Positions 8,723 to 17,791 of a stretch of DNA of 64,000 bases are shown in pieces (the first letter of the stretch is position 1; every line of letters starts with the position of its first letter). The notes under the pieces were generated by a model that saw nothing but the letters and a program-made list of their open reading frames with translations, ran no database searches and had not been told where the DNA came from. The position numbers and the translations under genes were made by a program. Origin of the DNA: Pseudorhodoferax sp032153935 (GTDB taxonomy: Bacteria > Pseudomonadota > Gammaproteobacteria > Burkholderiales > Burkholderiaceae_C); assembly GCF_964253035.1 (NCBI RefSeq), contig NZ_CAXUQL020000001.1, positions 2,480,001 through 2,544,000 of the forward strand, read 5' to 3'.

Positions 8723-9310
8723 TCATGGTGCGGGGGCGGGGCGTTGCAGCAGTTCGCGCGCGGTCAGGAATTCGGCGAAGGCAGCCAGGTCCTGGTGCAC
8801 GATGGTGTGGGCGGGAAAGTCGCTGGGCAGCGGCGGCGCCGTGCCCTGGTCGGCCAGGGCGGCGGCCTTGCCGGTCAGCACCAGGTGCGGTTCGCAGCCG
8901 GCCGCCACGCCGGCCTGCAGGTCGCGCGCGCTGTCGCCCGCGGTGGGCACATCCCTGAGGTCCACGCCCAGGCGTTCGCCGATCTGCTGGAACAGCCCAG
9001 GCTGCGGCTTGCGGCAGGCGCAATGGTCGTCGGGCGTGTGCGGGCAGTAGAACACCGCGTCGATGCGGCCGCCCAGCGTGGCCAGCGCCTTGTGCATCTT
9101 GGTGTGGATGGCGTTGAGCGAGACGACATCGAACAGGCCGCGGCCCAGGCCCGACTGGTTGGTGGCGACCACCACGTGCCAGCCGGCGTGGTTGAGCCTG
9201 GCGATGGCTTCCAGCGCGCCGGGCAGCGGCTCCCATTCCTCGGGCGACTTGACGAACTCATCGCTGTCGACGTTGATGGTGCCGTCGCGGTCCAGGATGA
9301 CCAGTTTCAT
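8723..9310 (-). CDS. gmhB: D-glycero-D-manno-heptose-1,7-bisphosphate 7-phosphatase
   Basis: 195-residue HAD-superfamily phosphatase of the GmhB type, which removes the 7-phosphate in ADP-heptose synthesis for lipopolysaccharide core. The nucleophile motif DRDGTIN is at residues 7-13 and VVATNQSGLGRG follows. A Cys/His cluster (CPHTPDDHCACRKP) forms the structural zinc site of GmhB, and AGDSARD supplies the last Asp motif. The gene begins 7 bases after the glyS stop, and plsC follows 58 bases downstream. The length is usual for the family. Confidence 0.92.
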   Translation of the reverse strand: MKLVILDRDGTINVDSDEFVKSPEEWEPLPGALEAIARLNHAGWHVVVATNQSGLGRGLFDVVSLNAIHTKMHKALATLGGRIDAVFYCPHTPDDHCACRKPQPGLFQQIGERLGVDLRDVPTAGDSARDLQAGVAAGCEPHLVLTGKAAALADQGTAPPLPSDFPAHTIVHQDLAAFAEFLTARELLQRPAPAP

Positions 9311-9317
9311 GGCGGGT

Positions 9318-11435
9318 CTAGGCCAGGCGCGAGAGGTCGGCGACGCGGTTCATCGCCGCGTGCAGGGCCTTGAGCAGGCCCTGGCGGTTCAGGCGCAGGT
9401 CGGCCTGCTCGGCGTTGACCATCACGGCGTCGAAGAAGGCGTCCACGGGGGTGCGCAGCGCGGCCAGGGTCTGCAGCGAGGCCGTGTAGTCGCCGGCCTC
9501 GAACTGCGCGTCGGCCACGGGCGCGGTGCGCTGCAGCGCGGCGTACAGCTGCTTCTCGGCGGACTCCTGCAGCAGCAGCTCGCTGACGTGGGCGTCGACC
9601 TCGCCGGCCTTCTTGAGGATGTTGGACACGCGCTTGTTGGCGGCGGCCAGGGCCGCAGCCTCTGGCAGGGCGGCGAAGGCGCGCACGGCCGCCAGGCGCT
9701 TGGGAACCTCGCCCAGGCGCGCGGGACGCAGTGCCAGCACGGCGTCGACTTCCTGGGCGCTGTAGCCCTGCTCGCGCAGGCTGCCGGCCAGGCGTTCGTC
9801 GAGGAAGTTCAGCAGCGCCTCGGTCGGATCCTGGATCTTGTCGCCGAAGGCCGGCACGGCGGCGCGCACGAGCGCCTCGGGTGCGAGCGGCAGATTCTTC
9901 TCGGACAGCATGCGCAGCACGCCCAGTGCATGGCGGCGCAGCGCGAACGGGTCGCGGTCGCCGGTGGGCAGGTTGCCGATACCGAACATGCCGACCAGCG
10001 TTTCCAGCTTGTCGGCCAGTGCGACCACCAGGCCCACGTCGTTGCGCGGCAGCGCGTCGCCCGCGAAGCGCGGCTTGTAGTGGTCTTCGATGGCGTCGGC
10101 GACAAAGGGGAGCAGGCCATCGTTGAGCGCGTAGTAGCGACCCATGGTGCCCTGCAGCTCGGGGAACTCGCCGACCATGTCGGTCACGAGATCGCTCTTG
10201 GCCAGTTGCGCGGCCTGGTCGGCCTGGGCCGCCAGCTCTGCGCCGCCGAGTTGCTGCGCGATGGCTGCTGCAATCGCCCGCACGCGCGCGATGCGCTCGC
10301 CCTGGCTGCCCAGCTTGTTGTGGTAGACCACCTTGTCCAGCCCTGGCACGCGGGCGGCCAGCGTCTTCTTGCGGTCCTGGTCGTAGAAGAACTTGGCATC
10401 GGCCAGGCGCGGGCGCACCACGCGCTCGTTGCCACCGGTCACGGCGCTGGCGTCTGCGGGACGGATGTTGCTGACCACCAGAAAGCGGTTGGTGAGGCGG
10501 CCCTCGGCGTCCAGCAGCGGGAAGTACTTCTGGTTGGCCTTCATCGTGAGGATCAGGCACTCCTGGGGCACGTCCAGGAACTCGGGCTCGAAGGCGCAGA
10601 CCAGCACGTTGGGGCGTTCGACCAGGGCCGTCACTTCGTCGAGCAGGGCCTCGTCTTCGATGGGGCGCGCACCGCCGCCGACCTGGGCGGCTGCGGCGGC
10701 CAGCTGGCGCGCGATCTCGGCGCGGCGCGCGTCGAAGCCGGCGATCACAGAGCCGTCTTCGGCCAGGGTGTCGGCATAGCGGTCGGCGTGGGCCAGCACC
10801 ACGGGCGATTTCGCGGCCTCGAAGCGGTGGCCCTGCGTGCTGTTGCCTGCCTTCAGGCCCAGGGCCGTGACAGGCACGACTTCGCTGCCGTGCAGCGCCA
10901 CCAGGCCATGGGCCGGGCGCACGAAGCTCACGCTGGTCCAGCCCGGCAGTTCGCAGCCTTCTTCGAGCTGGTAGCTCATGACCTTCGGGATCGGCAGCTT
11001 GGCGATGGCTTCGAGCAGCGCCTTCTGCAGGCCCTCGGCCAAGGCCACACCGGCCTGCACGCTGTCGAAGAACAGCGCCTCGGCTTTGCCGTCGGGCGCG
11101 CGCTTGAGTTGCGGCACGGCCGAAGCGTCGGCGCCCAGCGTCGCCAGGCGCTTGAGCAGCGCGGGCGTGGGCTGGCCATCGGCCGTCAGGCCCACGGCCA
11201 CGGGCATGAGCTTGGTCGATTGCGGCTTGTCGGCCGCGCGCGCGAGCACTCCCGTGATGTGGGCGGCCAGGCGGCGCGGCGAGGCGAAGGCGGTCAGCTG
11301 CGCATCGGCACCGGCCAGGCCCTGGGCGCGCAGTTGCTCCAGCAGCTGGGCGGCGAAGGCATCGCCGAGCTTGCGCAGGGCCTTGGGCGGGAGTTCTTCG
11401 ACGAACAGTTCAACGAGAAGGTTCTGGGCAGTCAT
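9318..11435 (-). CDS. glyS: Glycyl-tRNA synthetase beta subunit
   Basis: 705 residues, the usual length of the beta chain of bacterial alpha2beta2 glycyl-tRNA synthetase, which recognises tRNA-Gly. The N terminus LLVELFVEELPPKAL is the family signature. Later blocks such as GHRFEAAKSPVVL and FLVVSNI are typical, and a C-terminal anticodon-binding-like DALR region ends the protein. The gene starts 7 bases after glyQ, so the two subunits are co-expressed. Confidence 0.96.
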   Translation of the reverse strand: MTAQNLLVELFVEELPPKALRKLGDAFAAQLLEQLRAQGLAGADAQLTAFASPRRLAAHITGVLARAADKPQSTKLMPVAVGLTADGQPTPALLKRLATLGADASAVPQLKRAPDGKAEALFFDSVQAGVALAEGLQKALLEAIAKLPIPKVMSYQLEEGCELPGWTSVSFVRPAHGLVALHGSEVVPVTALGLKAGNSTQGHRFEAAKSPVVLAHADRYADTLAEDGSVIAGFDARRAEIARQLAAAAAQVGGGARPIEDEALLDEVTALVERPNVLVCAFEPEFLDVPQECLILTMKANQKYFPLLDAEGRLTNRFLVVSNIRPADASAVTGGNERVVRPRLADAKFFYDQDRKKTLAARVPGLDKVVYHNKLGSQGERIARVRAIAAAIAQQLGGAELAAQADQAAQLAKSDLVTDMVGEFPELQGTMGRYYALNDGLLPFVADAIEDHYKPRFAGDALPRNDVGLVVALADKLETLVGMFGIGNLPTGDRDPFALRRHALGVLRMLSEKNLPLAPEALVRAAVPAFGDKIQDPTEALLNFLDERLAGSLREQGYSAQEVDAVLALRPARLGEVPKRLAAVRAFAALPEAAALAAANKRVSNILKKAGEVDAHVSELLLQESAEKQLYAALQRTAPVADAQFEAGDYTASLQTLAALRTPVDAFFDAVMVNAEQADLRLNRQGLLKALHAAMNRVADLSRLA

Positions 11436-11442
11436 AGGGTTC

Positions 11443-12351
11443 TCAGGCCGCCTTCTTCGGAGGAATCTGCGCGACCCATTCGCGCGGTGCCATCGGGTAG
11501 CCCAGGCGCTCGCGGCTGTCCACGTAGCTCTGCGCCACGGCGCGCGCCAGGTTGCGGATGCGGCCGATGTAGGCGGCGCGTTCGGTCACGCTGATGGCGC
11601 CACGGGCGTCCAGCAGGTTGAAGCTGTGCGCGGCCTTGAGCACCTGCTCGTAGGCCGGCAGCGCGAGCTGCTGCTCCATCAGGTGCTTGGCCTGCTTCTC
11701 GTGCGCATTGAAGGCCGTGAACAGGAAGTCGGCGTCGGAGTGCTCGAAGTTGTAGGTGGACTGCTCCACCTCGTTCTGCTTGTAGACGTCGCCGTAACTG
11801 AGGCCTTCTGTCCACTGCAGGTTGTAGACGTTGTCCACGCCCTGCAGGTACATGGCCAGGCGCTCCAGGCCATAGGTGATCTCGCCCGTGATGGGCTTGC
11901 AGTCGATGCCGCCGACCTGCTGGAAGTAGGTGAACTGCGTCACCTCCATGCCGTTGAGCCAGACCTCCCAGCCCAGGCCCCAGGCGCCCAGCGTGGGGTT
12001 CTCCCAGTCGTCCTCGACGAAACGGATGTCGTTTTTCCTGAGGTCGAAGCCCAGTGCCTGGAGCGAGCCCAGGTACAGCTCCAGGATGTTGCTGGGCGCG
12101 GGCTTGAGCACCACCTGGTACTGGTAGTAGTGCTGCAGGCGGTTGGGGTTCTCGCCGTAGCGGCCGTCCTTGGGGCGGCGGCTGGGCTGCACGTAGGCGG
12201 CCTTCCAGGGCTCGGGGCCGAGCGCGCGCAGGAAGGTGGCGGTGTGCGAGGTGCCTGCGCCCACTTCCATGTCGTAGGGCTGGAGCAGTGCGCAGCCTTG
12301 CTCGGCCCAGTACGTCTGCAGCTTGAGGATGATTTGTTGGAATGACAGCAT
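11443..12351 (-). CDS. glyQ: Glycyl-tRNA synthetase alpha subunit
   Basis: 302 residues; catalytic class II alpha chain of glycyl-tRNA synthetase. It has MLSFQQIILKLQTYWAEQGC at the N terminus, AGTSHTATFLRALGPEPW (ATP and glycine site) and YVQPSRRPKDGRYGENPNR, all highly conserved. It lies between lnt and glyS on the minus strand, with 72 bases separating it from lnt, where a minor promoter could lie. Confidence 0.97.
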   Translation of the reverse strand: MLSFQQIILKLQTYWAEQGCALLQPYDMEVGAGTSHTATFLRALGPEPWKAAYVQPSRRPKDGRYGENPNRLQHYYQYQVVLKPAPSNILELYLGSLQALGFDLRKNDIRFVEDDWENPTLGAWGLGWEVWLNGMEVTQFTYFQQVGGIDCKPITGEITYGLERLAMYLQGVDNVYNLQWTEGLSYGDVYKQNEVEQSTYNFEHSDADFLFTAFNAHEKQAKHLMEQQLALPAYEQVLKAAHSFNLLDARGAISVTERAAYIGRIRNLARAVAQSYVDSRERLGYPMAPREWVAQIPPKKAA

Positions 12352-12423
12352 CGATGCGGAGCCGGGCCGCAGGCCGGCAATGTGGTCGAAAGCGGCGCGC
12401 CGTGGGCGCGCAAACCGCAGATT

Positions 12424-13965
12424 CTACGGGCGCGGCCTGCGCCACAGCGCCAGCGCCACGACAGCCAGCGCCAGGCCCCACAACGGCGACAGGCCGAAGC
12501 GCCCGGCCCACCAGGCGAACGGTGTGATGTCGGTGCGGCCATAGACCTCGCCGGTCAGCACCTCGCGCGTGAGCCGCGGCAGCGCGTGCGTGACCCTGCC
12601 TTGCGCGTCGATGATGGCGGTGGCCCCGGTGTTGGTGGCGCGCAGCATCGGCCGGCGGAACTCCAGCGCGCGCATGCGCGAGATCGCCAGGTGCTGGTCG
12701 ATGGCAATGCTGTCGCCGAACCAGGCGATGTTGCTCATGTTCACGAAGATGGTGGGCGCCCTGGCCGGGTCGACGAAGCGCGCCGCGAGTTCCTCGCCGA
12801 ACAAGTCCTCATAGCAGATGTTGGGCGCGAGCCGCTGCGCCCCCAGCACCATGGAAGCCTGGCCCACATCGCCGCGGCGGAAATCGCCGAGCGGGATGTT
12901 CATCATCTCGGTGAACCAGCGAAAGAACGGCGGAATGAACTCGCCGAAGGGCACCAGGTGGTGCTTCGCGTATTCGTAGTGGGCCGTGCGGCCCGGGGTG
13001 AAGCCTACCGCCGCGTTGATGTAGCCGCTGCGCATGTCGCCCATGGGCATGCCGATCAGCGCGGTCTGCCCGCCCGCCGCGAAGCGGGCCTGCAGCGCCT
13101 GCCAGTAGCCGATGGGCAACTGCTCGGGCAGCAGCGGCAGCGCGGTTTCGGGTGCGACCACCAGTGGCGCCGAGGCCAGGTTGAGCTGCTGGCCGTACCA
13201 CTGCAGCGACTGCTCGATGCCGATGCCGGGCTCGAACTTCACGTCCTGCGGGATGTTGCCTTGCAACAGGCTCACGCGCAGCGGCTCGGCGATCACGGCG
13301 CTCTCAGCCGCCGGCTGGAGGCGGCCCAGTCCGAAGGACAGCGCGACCACGGCCACCAGCGCCAGCGCAGCCGGCAGGCGGCCCTGTGCCGAGGCAGCGA
13401 CCGAGGCCAGCAGCGCGGCCGCCAGCGCGGCGATGGCCGTGATGCCGTAGACGCCGACCCAGGGCGCGAAGGCGGCCAGCGGACCATCCACGTGCGCATA
13501 GCCCGCCGCGCCCCAGGGGAAGCCCGTGAACAGCAGGCCACGCGCGAGCTCGGCCAGCGTCCAGAGCGCGGCCCACAGCAGCGCGCGGCCGAGCGGGTCG
13601 CGGATGTTGCAGTGGCGCACGATGCCGGCGGCCAGCGCGTAGTACAGCGCGAGCAAAGCGGCCAGTGCCGCCACCGACAACACCGCGAGCACGGCCGGCA
13701 GCCCGCCGTAGACATGCAGCGAGATGAACAGCCACCAGAAGGTGCCGCCCAGCCAGGCCAGCGCGAACAGGAAGCCGCGCAACGCCGCGGCGCGCGTGCT
13801 GGGCGCGCTGTCGACGAGGCGAACCAGCACCTCGAGCGCGAACAGCTGCAGCCACCACTGAGGCTGGCCGTCCCAGGGCGCGGAGATGGACAAGGCATGG
13901 GCCCCGCCGGCCAGCAGCGCACCCGCCATGGCCACCCAGGCGCCTGGCAGGGCGCGCAAATTCAT
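12424..13965 (-). CDS. lnt: Apolipoprotein N-acyltransferase
   Basis: 513 residues. Lnt adds the third acyl chain to lipoproteins at the inner membrane. The N-terminal half has about seven hydrophobic segments; the C-terminal half is a nitrilase-type domain. The catalytic Glu (VVAPETALPLL), Lys (AKHHLVPFGEF) and Cys (NICYEDLFGEE) are all visible. It overlaps corC by four bases (ATGA), the usual ybeX-lnt arrangement. It is the terminal step for lipoproteins such as the M20 lipoprotein encoded at 29888-31621. Confidence 0.95.
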   Translation of the reverse strand: MNLRALPGAWVAMAGALLAGGAHALSISAPWDGQPQWWLQLFALEVLVRLVDSAPSTRAAALRGFLFALAWLGGTFWWLFISLHVYGGLPAVLAVLSVAALAALLALYYALAAGIVRHCNIRDPLGRALLWAALWTLAELARGLLFTGFPWGAAGYAHVDGPLAAFAPWVGVYGITAIAALAAALLASVAASAQGRLPAALALVAVVALSFGLGRLQPAAESAVIAEPLRVSLLQGNIPQDVKFEPGIGIEQSLQWYGQQLNLASAPLVVAPETALPLLPEQLPIGYWQALQARFAAGGQTALIGMPMGDMRSGYINAAVGFTPGRTAHYEYAKHHLVPFGEFIPPFFRWFTEMMNIPLGDFRRGDVGQASMVLGAQRLAPNICYEDLFGEELAARFVDPARAPTIFVNMSNIAWFGDSIAIDQHLAISRMRALEFRRPMLRATNTGATAIIDAQGRVTHALPRLTREVLTGEVYGRTDITPFAWWAGRFGLSPLWGLALAVVALALWRRPRP

Positions 13966-14852
13966 GGGGCGGAGTCGCCGGCTTCGGTCGCGGGAAACAC
14001 CTTGAACCAGCGCACCGCGCCGCCCTTGGTGTGCAGCACCAGGAAGCGCAGGCCGGCCAGGTCGTGGCTCTCGCCGCGGCGCGGCACGTGGCCGACCTCG
14101 TGCGCGATCAGGCCGCCGATGGTGTCGAAGCGGTCATCTTCCGGGCCGGTCTGCAGCGTGACCGCGAAGGCTTCTTCGACGCGCTCGACGGGCGTGTCGC
14201 CGCTCACGCGGTAGGTGCGGTCGGCCAGGCCGAAGATGTCGCCATGGTCTTCCACGATGTCGAACTCGTCCTCGATCTCGCCGACGATCTGCTCGAGCAC
14301 GTCCTCGATCGTGATGAGGCCGGCCACGCGGCCGAACTCGTCGATGACCACGGCCAGGTGGTTGCGGTTGCCGCGGAACTCGCGCAGCAGGTCGTTCAGG
14401 CCCTTGCTCTCGGGCACGAACACGGCCGGGCGCAGCAGCGCGCGCAGGTTCAGTTCGGGAGCCCGCTGCAACTTGAGCAGGTCCTTGGCGAGCAGGATGC
14501 CGATGATGTTCTCGCGCTCGCCCTCGTAGACGGGGAAACGCGAGTGCGCCGTGTTGATGACCTGGTTCAGCAACTGCTCGTAAGGCGCGTCGATGTCCAG
14601 GCAGTCCATGCGCGTGGCCGCCACCATCACGTCGCCGGCCGTCTGGTCGGCCATGCGGATCACACCTTCGAGCATCACGCGGGCGTCGGGCCCGATGATG
14701 TCGTTCTGCTCCGCGTCGTTGAGTGTTTCGATCAATTCCGCCCGCGAATCCGGGCCGGGATGGATGAATTCGGCCAGGCGTTGCAGGAAGCTGCGCTTGT
14801 CTTCGCGCTCGAGGCTACCGGGCGCGGAGCGCCCAGGATAGGGGTCTGACAC
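13962..14852 (-). CDS. corC: CorC/YbeX family CBS-domain protein
   Basis: 296 residues of the CorC/YbeX (HlyC) family, linked to magnesium and cobalt efflux and ribosome-related stress. Two CBS domains occupy about residues 70-190 (FPVYEGERENIIGILLAKDLL; LAVVIDEFGRVAGLITIEDVLEQIVGEIEDE). They are followed by a transporter-associated CorC_HlyC domain with the FDTIGGLI motif. No membrane segment is present, so it is cytoplasmic. The start is GTG 14852, and the stop overlaps lnt. Confidence 0.92.
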   Translation of the reverse strand: MSDPYPGRSAPGSLEREDKRSFLQRLAEFIHPGPDSRAELIETLNDAEQNDIIGPDARVMLEGVIRMADQTAGDVMVAATRMDCLDIDAPYEQLLNQVINTAHSRFPVYEGERENIIGILLAKDLLKLQRAPELNLRALLRPAVFVPESKGLNDLLREFRGNRNHLAVVIDEFGRVAGLITIEDVLEQIVGEIEDEFDIVEDHGDIFGLADRTYRVSGDTPVERVEEAFAVTLQTGPEDDRFDTIGGLIAHEVGHVPRRGESHDLAGLRFLVLHTKGGAVRWFKVFPATEAGDSAP

Positions 14853-14942
14853 TGACGGGGGTGCACGGCGTGCGGCTGTGGGGGAACCGCAAGGATAGCG
14901 GATCGCCGCCGGGGCACCCAGCCCGGCATGCGCCGGCAGCGC

Positions 14943-15662
14943 TCAGCGGCCGGACTTTTGGCGCGCGCCCTGCACACCCTGGCGCACTTCCTGTAGGCCT
15001 TGCAGGAAGCCGCGGAACTGGTGGGCCTGGGCCTTGAGGTGGTAGTCCGTGAGGCCCAGGTGCTGCTGCACGAGTTCGTTCACGCGCGAGTCCAGCGTGG
15101 CGGCCGGCAGGCGCAGGAAGGCCTCGGACTCGGAGCCGTCGCGCTCGACCGTGGCGCCAGCGTTGCGCGCGATCTTGAGCATGGCCGTGTTCTCGCTGAG
15201 CGCGTGGATGAACAGGCTTTGCACGCCCTCGTTGCGGGCATGCATGACGGCGCGCTCGAACAGGCGTGCGCCGTAGCCGCGCCCGCGCACATGCTCGGAC
15301 ACCGACACGCCGAACTCCGCGCACGAGGTCAGCGAGGGATCGATGGAGAAGGCCAGGTGCGCCATGGCGATCAGTTCGAGCCGGCGGTTGTAGATGCCGA
15401 AGATCTCATCGCGCGTGAAATCCAGGCTGTCGACATAGCGACGCACATGCTCGTCGGCGGCTGCGTAGCCGAAGCGCAGGTAGCGGTCGTGCGGGCTCAA
15501 GGCCATCAGGTGGCGGGAAATGCGTTCCCGGTGCTCCGGGCCCAGGGAGCGGATCGGCACGATGACCGGGGTGGTGCGGCGTTTGTCGGCCCCGTCGCGC
15601 CCATGGGCGCGCGCGATGCCGTCAACCGCGGACGGTACAGGGGTTTGGGTGTTATGCTGCAT
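14943..15662 (-). CDS. GNAT-family N-acetyltransferase
   Basis: 239 residues. A GNAT acetyltransferase core lies at about residues 35-190, with the acetyl-CoA pyrophosphate loop VRGRGYGARLFERA and a preceding EFGVSVSEHVRG strand. About 45 residues of helical C-terminal extension follow. The N-terminal ~30 residues are basic and probably disordered. The gene is transcribed divergently from the unknown gene at 15848. The substrate is unknown; the fold is used for small molecules, tRNA or protein N termini. Confidence 0.8.
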   Translation of the reverse strand: MQHNTQTPVPSAVDGIARAHGRDGADKRRTTPVIVPIRSLGPEHRERISRHLMALSPHDRYLRFGYAAADEHVRRYVDSLDFTRDEIFGIYNRRLELIAMAHLAFSIDPSLTSCAEFGVSVSEHVRGRGYGARLFERAVMHARNEGVQSLFIHALSENTAMLKIARNAGATVERDGSESEAFLRLPAATLDSRVNELVQQHLGLTDYHLKAQAHQFRGFLQGLQEVRQGVQGARQKSGR

Positions 15663-15847
15663 TGCAGCAATATACGACCAACGCGTCTTCGTCGCAGGCA
15701 GTACCGCACGGATTTCTGCCCAGACTGAAGGTCAATTGGCACCACGCAACAAACGAAACAAAGCTTGGTGCGGGCTGCAATCTGGCTGTAACCAGCCGTT
15801 TGGATACTGCGGCACATGAAGTTGGTCCCGCAGCAGGAGAACCCCCC

Positions 15848-16270
15848 GTGTTTTTGACGACTCTCGGCAGTGCTTCCGGTGATCGCTCGGATTCCGCGCA
15901 GCGTGCTATACGCCAGGGCTGGTTGCGCTGGCCATGGTCCCGACGGGACGGCCGGCTGGAGGAGATCCGGCGCCTGATGCTGGCCCAGCTCGCGACCGTG
16001 GCCAATGCGGAGCAGCGGGCGAGCCTTGCCGTCCGCATCAAATCGGCCGCCGATCCGGAGGCCCTGTGGGTCTTGCGTGGCGATTGGATGGCAGCGCTTG
16101 CGGACCACGAGGGCCTGCTGCTGGCGCGCCAGCGCATGAGCGACGTGAGCTTCATGTTCTCCGGCCTGCTGGACCGGGAGGAGCATGCGCGCACCGGCCT
16201 GGAGGTGCTGCGCACCGACATGCCGCGTGGCCTGGTGCGCAACGCGGCGCAGCTGCGCGCCGACCACTGA
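15848..16270 (+). CDS. Unknown 140-residue protein
   Basis: 140 residues from GTG 15848; family not recognised. A CAGGAG ribosome site at about 15834-15839 supports this start. The protein is helical and charged, without signal peptide or membrane segment, and has WLRWPWSRRDGRLEEIRRLML near the N terminus and a weakly hydrophobic VSFMFSGLL near residue 107. Coding character is good in third-position GC. It is convergent with the Lrp regulator, 6 bases apart. No function is proposed. Confidence 0.65.
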   Translation: MFLTTLGSASGDRSDSAQRAIRQGWLRWPWSRRDGRLEEIRRLMLAQLATVANAEQRASLAVRIKSAADPEALWVLRGDWMAALADHEGLLLARQRMSDVSFMFSGLLDREEHARTGLEVLRTDMPRGLVRNAAQLRADH

Positions 16271-16276
16271 GACTGG

Positions 16277-16750
16277 CTACAGCGGCAGGGCGGTGGTGGC
16301 CTTGACGCGGTCCAGCACGAAGCTGGTCTTGCAGTCCTGCACGCTGGGGTGCTTGAGCAGGGTGCCCATCACGAAGCTGCGGTAGTGCGCCATGTCGCGC
16401 ACCACCACGCGCAGCAGGTAGTCCATGTCGCCCGTCAGGGCCTCGCATTCCACGACCTCGGGCCAGGTGACGACGCTGGCGCGGAACAGGTCCATGGGGT
16501 TGCGCTTGTGTGTCTCGGCCAGCTTCTCCAGCCGCACGTTGAGATAGGCCGTCAGCGCTAGGCCCACGGATTCGGGCTTGACGAGCGCCACGTAGCGGTC
16601 GATCACACCGCTGTCCTCCAGCCGCTTGACACGCCGCAGCACGGCGCTGGCCGACAGGCCCACCTGCTCGGCGATCTGCTCGTAGGTGGCGCGGCCGTCG
16701 GTTTGCAGCGCGTTCAGGATCTGGCGATCCAGCTTGTCCAGCGTTTCCAA
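16277..16750 (-). CDS. Lrp/AsnC-family transcriptional regulator
   Basis: 157 residues. The N-terminal AsnC helix-turn-helix has LDKLDRQILNALQTDGRATYEQIAEQVGLSASAVLRRVKRLE, and the C-terminal RAM effector domain includes VVECEALTGDMDYLLRV. I chose TTG 16750 because an AGGAG site lies about five bases upstream and the protein then starts in the conserved place. Upstream residues in the same frame show no family resemblance. Such proteins sense amino acids and usually control nearby amino-acid genes; none is adjacent, so the targets are unknown. Confidence 0.9.
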   Translation of the reverse strand: METLDKLDRQILNALQTDGRATYEQIAEQVGLSASAVLRRVKRLEDSGVIDRYVALVKPESVGLALTAYLNVRLEKLAETHKRNPMDLFRASVVTWPEVVECEALTGDMDYLLRVVVRDMAHYRSFVMGTLLKHPSVQDCKTSFVLDRVKATTALPL

Positions 16751-16799
16751 GGCCGCTCCTGCTTCGAAGGAAATGGGGAAGGGGATTCTGCCGCTGGAT

Positions 16800-17690
16800 T
16801 CAGGCGGCGCGCACGAGCTGCAGGCTGTCGTGCAGCACCCGTTCCTGGAAGGCCAGCGCCACGTGGGGATGGCCTGGCACGAAACGGTTGTCGGCGCCGG
16901 TCCGCGCGGCCGTGGACACCGGGAACACCACGTTGTCGCAGTTGGAATACCAGCAAGTGAAGGGCACGGGTGGGGTCTGGAGCTCGTCGCGCGCGAGCCG
17001 GACCAGCCAGCGGCTGTTGCGCTCCATCTGGCGTGCGTTCTCGCCATGGCCCAGCTGCGCCATCCAGGTGCCGCTGTGCGGGCTGGCGATCGTGACCACA
17101 CGCGCCACGCGGTCCGCAGCCCCTGGCGTGCGCAGCCAGGCGCGCGCCGCCAGGCCGCCCATGCTGTGGCACACCAGCACCGGCGCCTGGCCAGTTGCCG
17201 CCATGAGCCTGGCCACAGCGGCATCGATGGCCGGCACGTAGGCATCGATCGATCCGGTCACAGGCTCCAGGCTCACGGCGATGTGGGGCAGGCCCAGCGC
17301 GCGGGCGCGCCGCATCCAGGGTGCCCAGAAACCGCGGTTGCAGAACAGGCCGTGCACGAACACCACGCCGCGCTCCCGCGTGCCTGGCGGCAGGTGGTCG
17401 GGCTCGGCATGCTCGCGGAACGGTTGGCGCCAGAAGAACACCTGCACGCCACTGCGCCATTCGGCCCACCAGGCTGCCAGCAACTGCGCCGGCGTCGGCT
17501 GTGGCGCGGGATCGTTGTGCTGGCGGGCCAGCAGCGCGAACTCGCAGGCCAGCAGGGCGCCGTAGCCGAGCGCCGGCAATGCCAGGCCGGCCAAGGCCAG
17601 CAGCGGCGACGAGGACCACCAGCCCAGCAGCCAGGCCAGGGCCAGCGAGGCGAGAAGCAGGCAGAGCAGTCGTTGCAGGCGTGCGAGCAT
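16800..17690 (-). CDS. Membrane-anchored alpha/beta hydrolase (lipase-like)
   Basis: 296 residues. Two hydrophobic N-terminal helices (about residues 4-50) anchor the protein. The hydrolase domain then begins with the oxyanion strand VVFVHGLFCNRGFW. The nucleophile elbow is CHSMGG, the active-site His is probably in GHPHVAL near the C terminus, and an Asp lies in between. This resembles the triacylglycerol lipase/PGAP1-like group. The start ATG 17690 gives a sensible membrane N terminus. The gene is divergent from the acyl-CoA synthetase, so hydrolysis of acyl esters feeding fatty-acid breakdown is a reasonable guess. Confidence 0.8.
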   Translation of the reverse strand: MLARLQRLLCLLLASLALAWLLGWWSSSPLLALAGLALPALGYGALLACEFALLARQHNDPAPQPTPAQLLAAWWAEWRSGVQVFFWRQPFREHAEPDHLPPGTRERGVVFVHGLFCNRGFWAPWMRRARALGLPHIAVSLEPVTGSIDAYVPAIDAAVARLMAATGQAPVLVCHSMGGLAARAWLRTPGAADRVARVVTIASPHSGTWMAQLGHGENARQMERNSRWLVRLARDELQTPPVPFTCWYSNCDNVVFPVSTAARTGADNRFVPGHPHVALAFQERVLHDSLQLVRAA

Positions 17691-17791
17691 GGGCGCGGTG
17701 CAGTGGGGCAGCTTGCATTGTCGTCCTAGGGCAAGCCCCGCTGGCGGTGGCGCAGGCGCTGAGCACAATGCCGCCGCACAAGGAGATGCAG

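Noticed and set aside
9063..11594. Very long plus-strand open frame antisense to glyS and glyQ
   Set aside because: glyS and glyQ are unambiguous on the minus strand; the opposite frame is a high-GC artefact.
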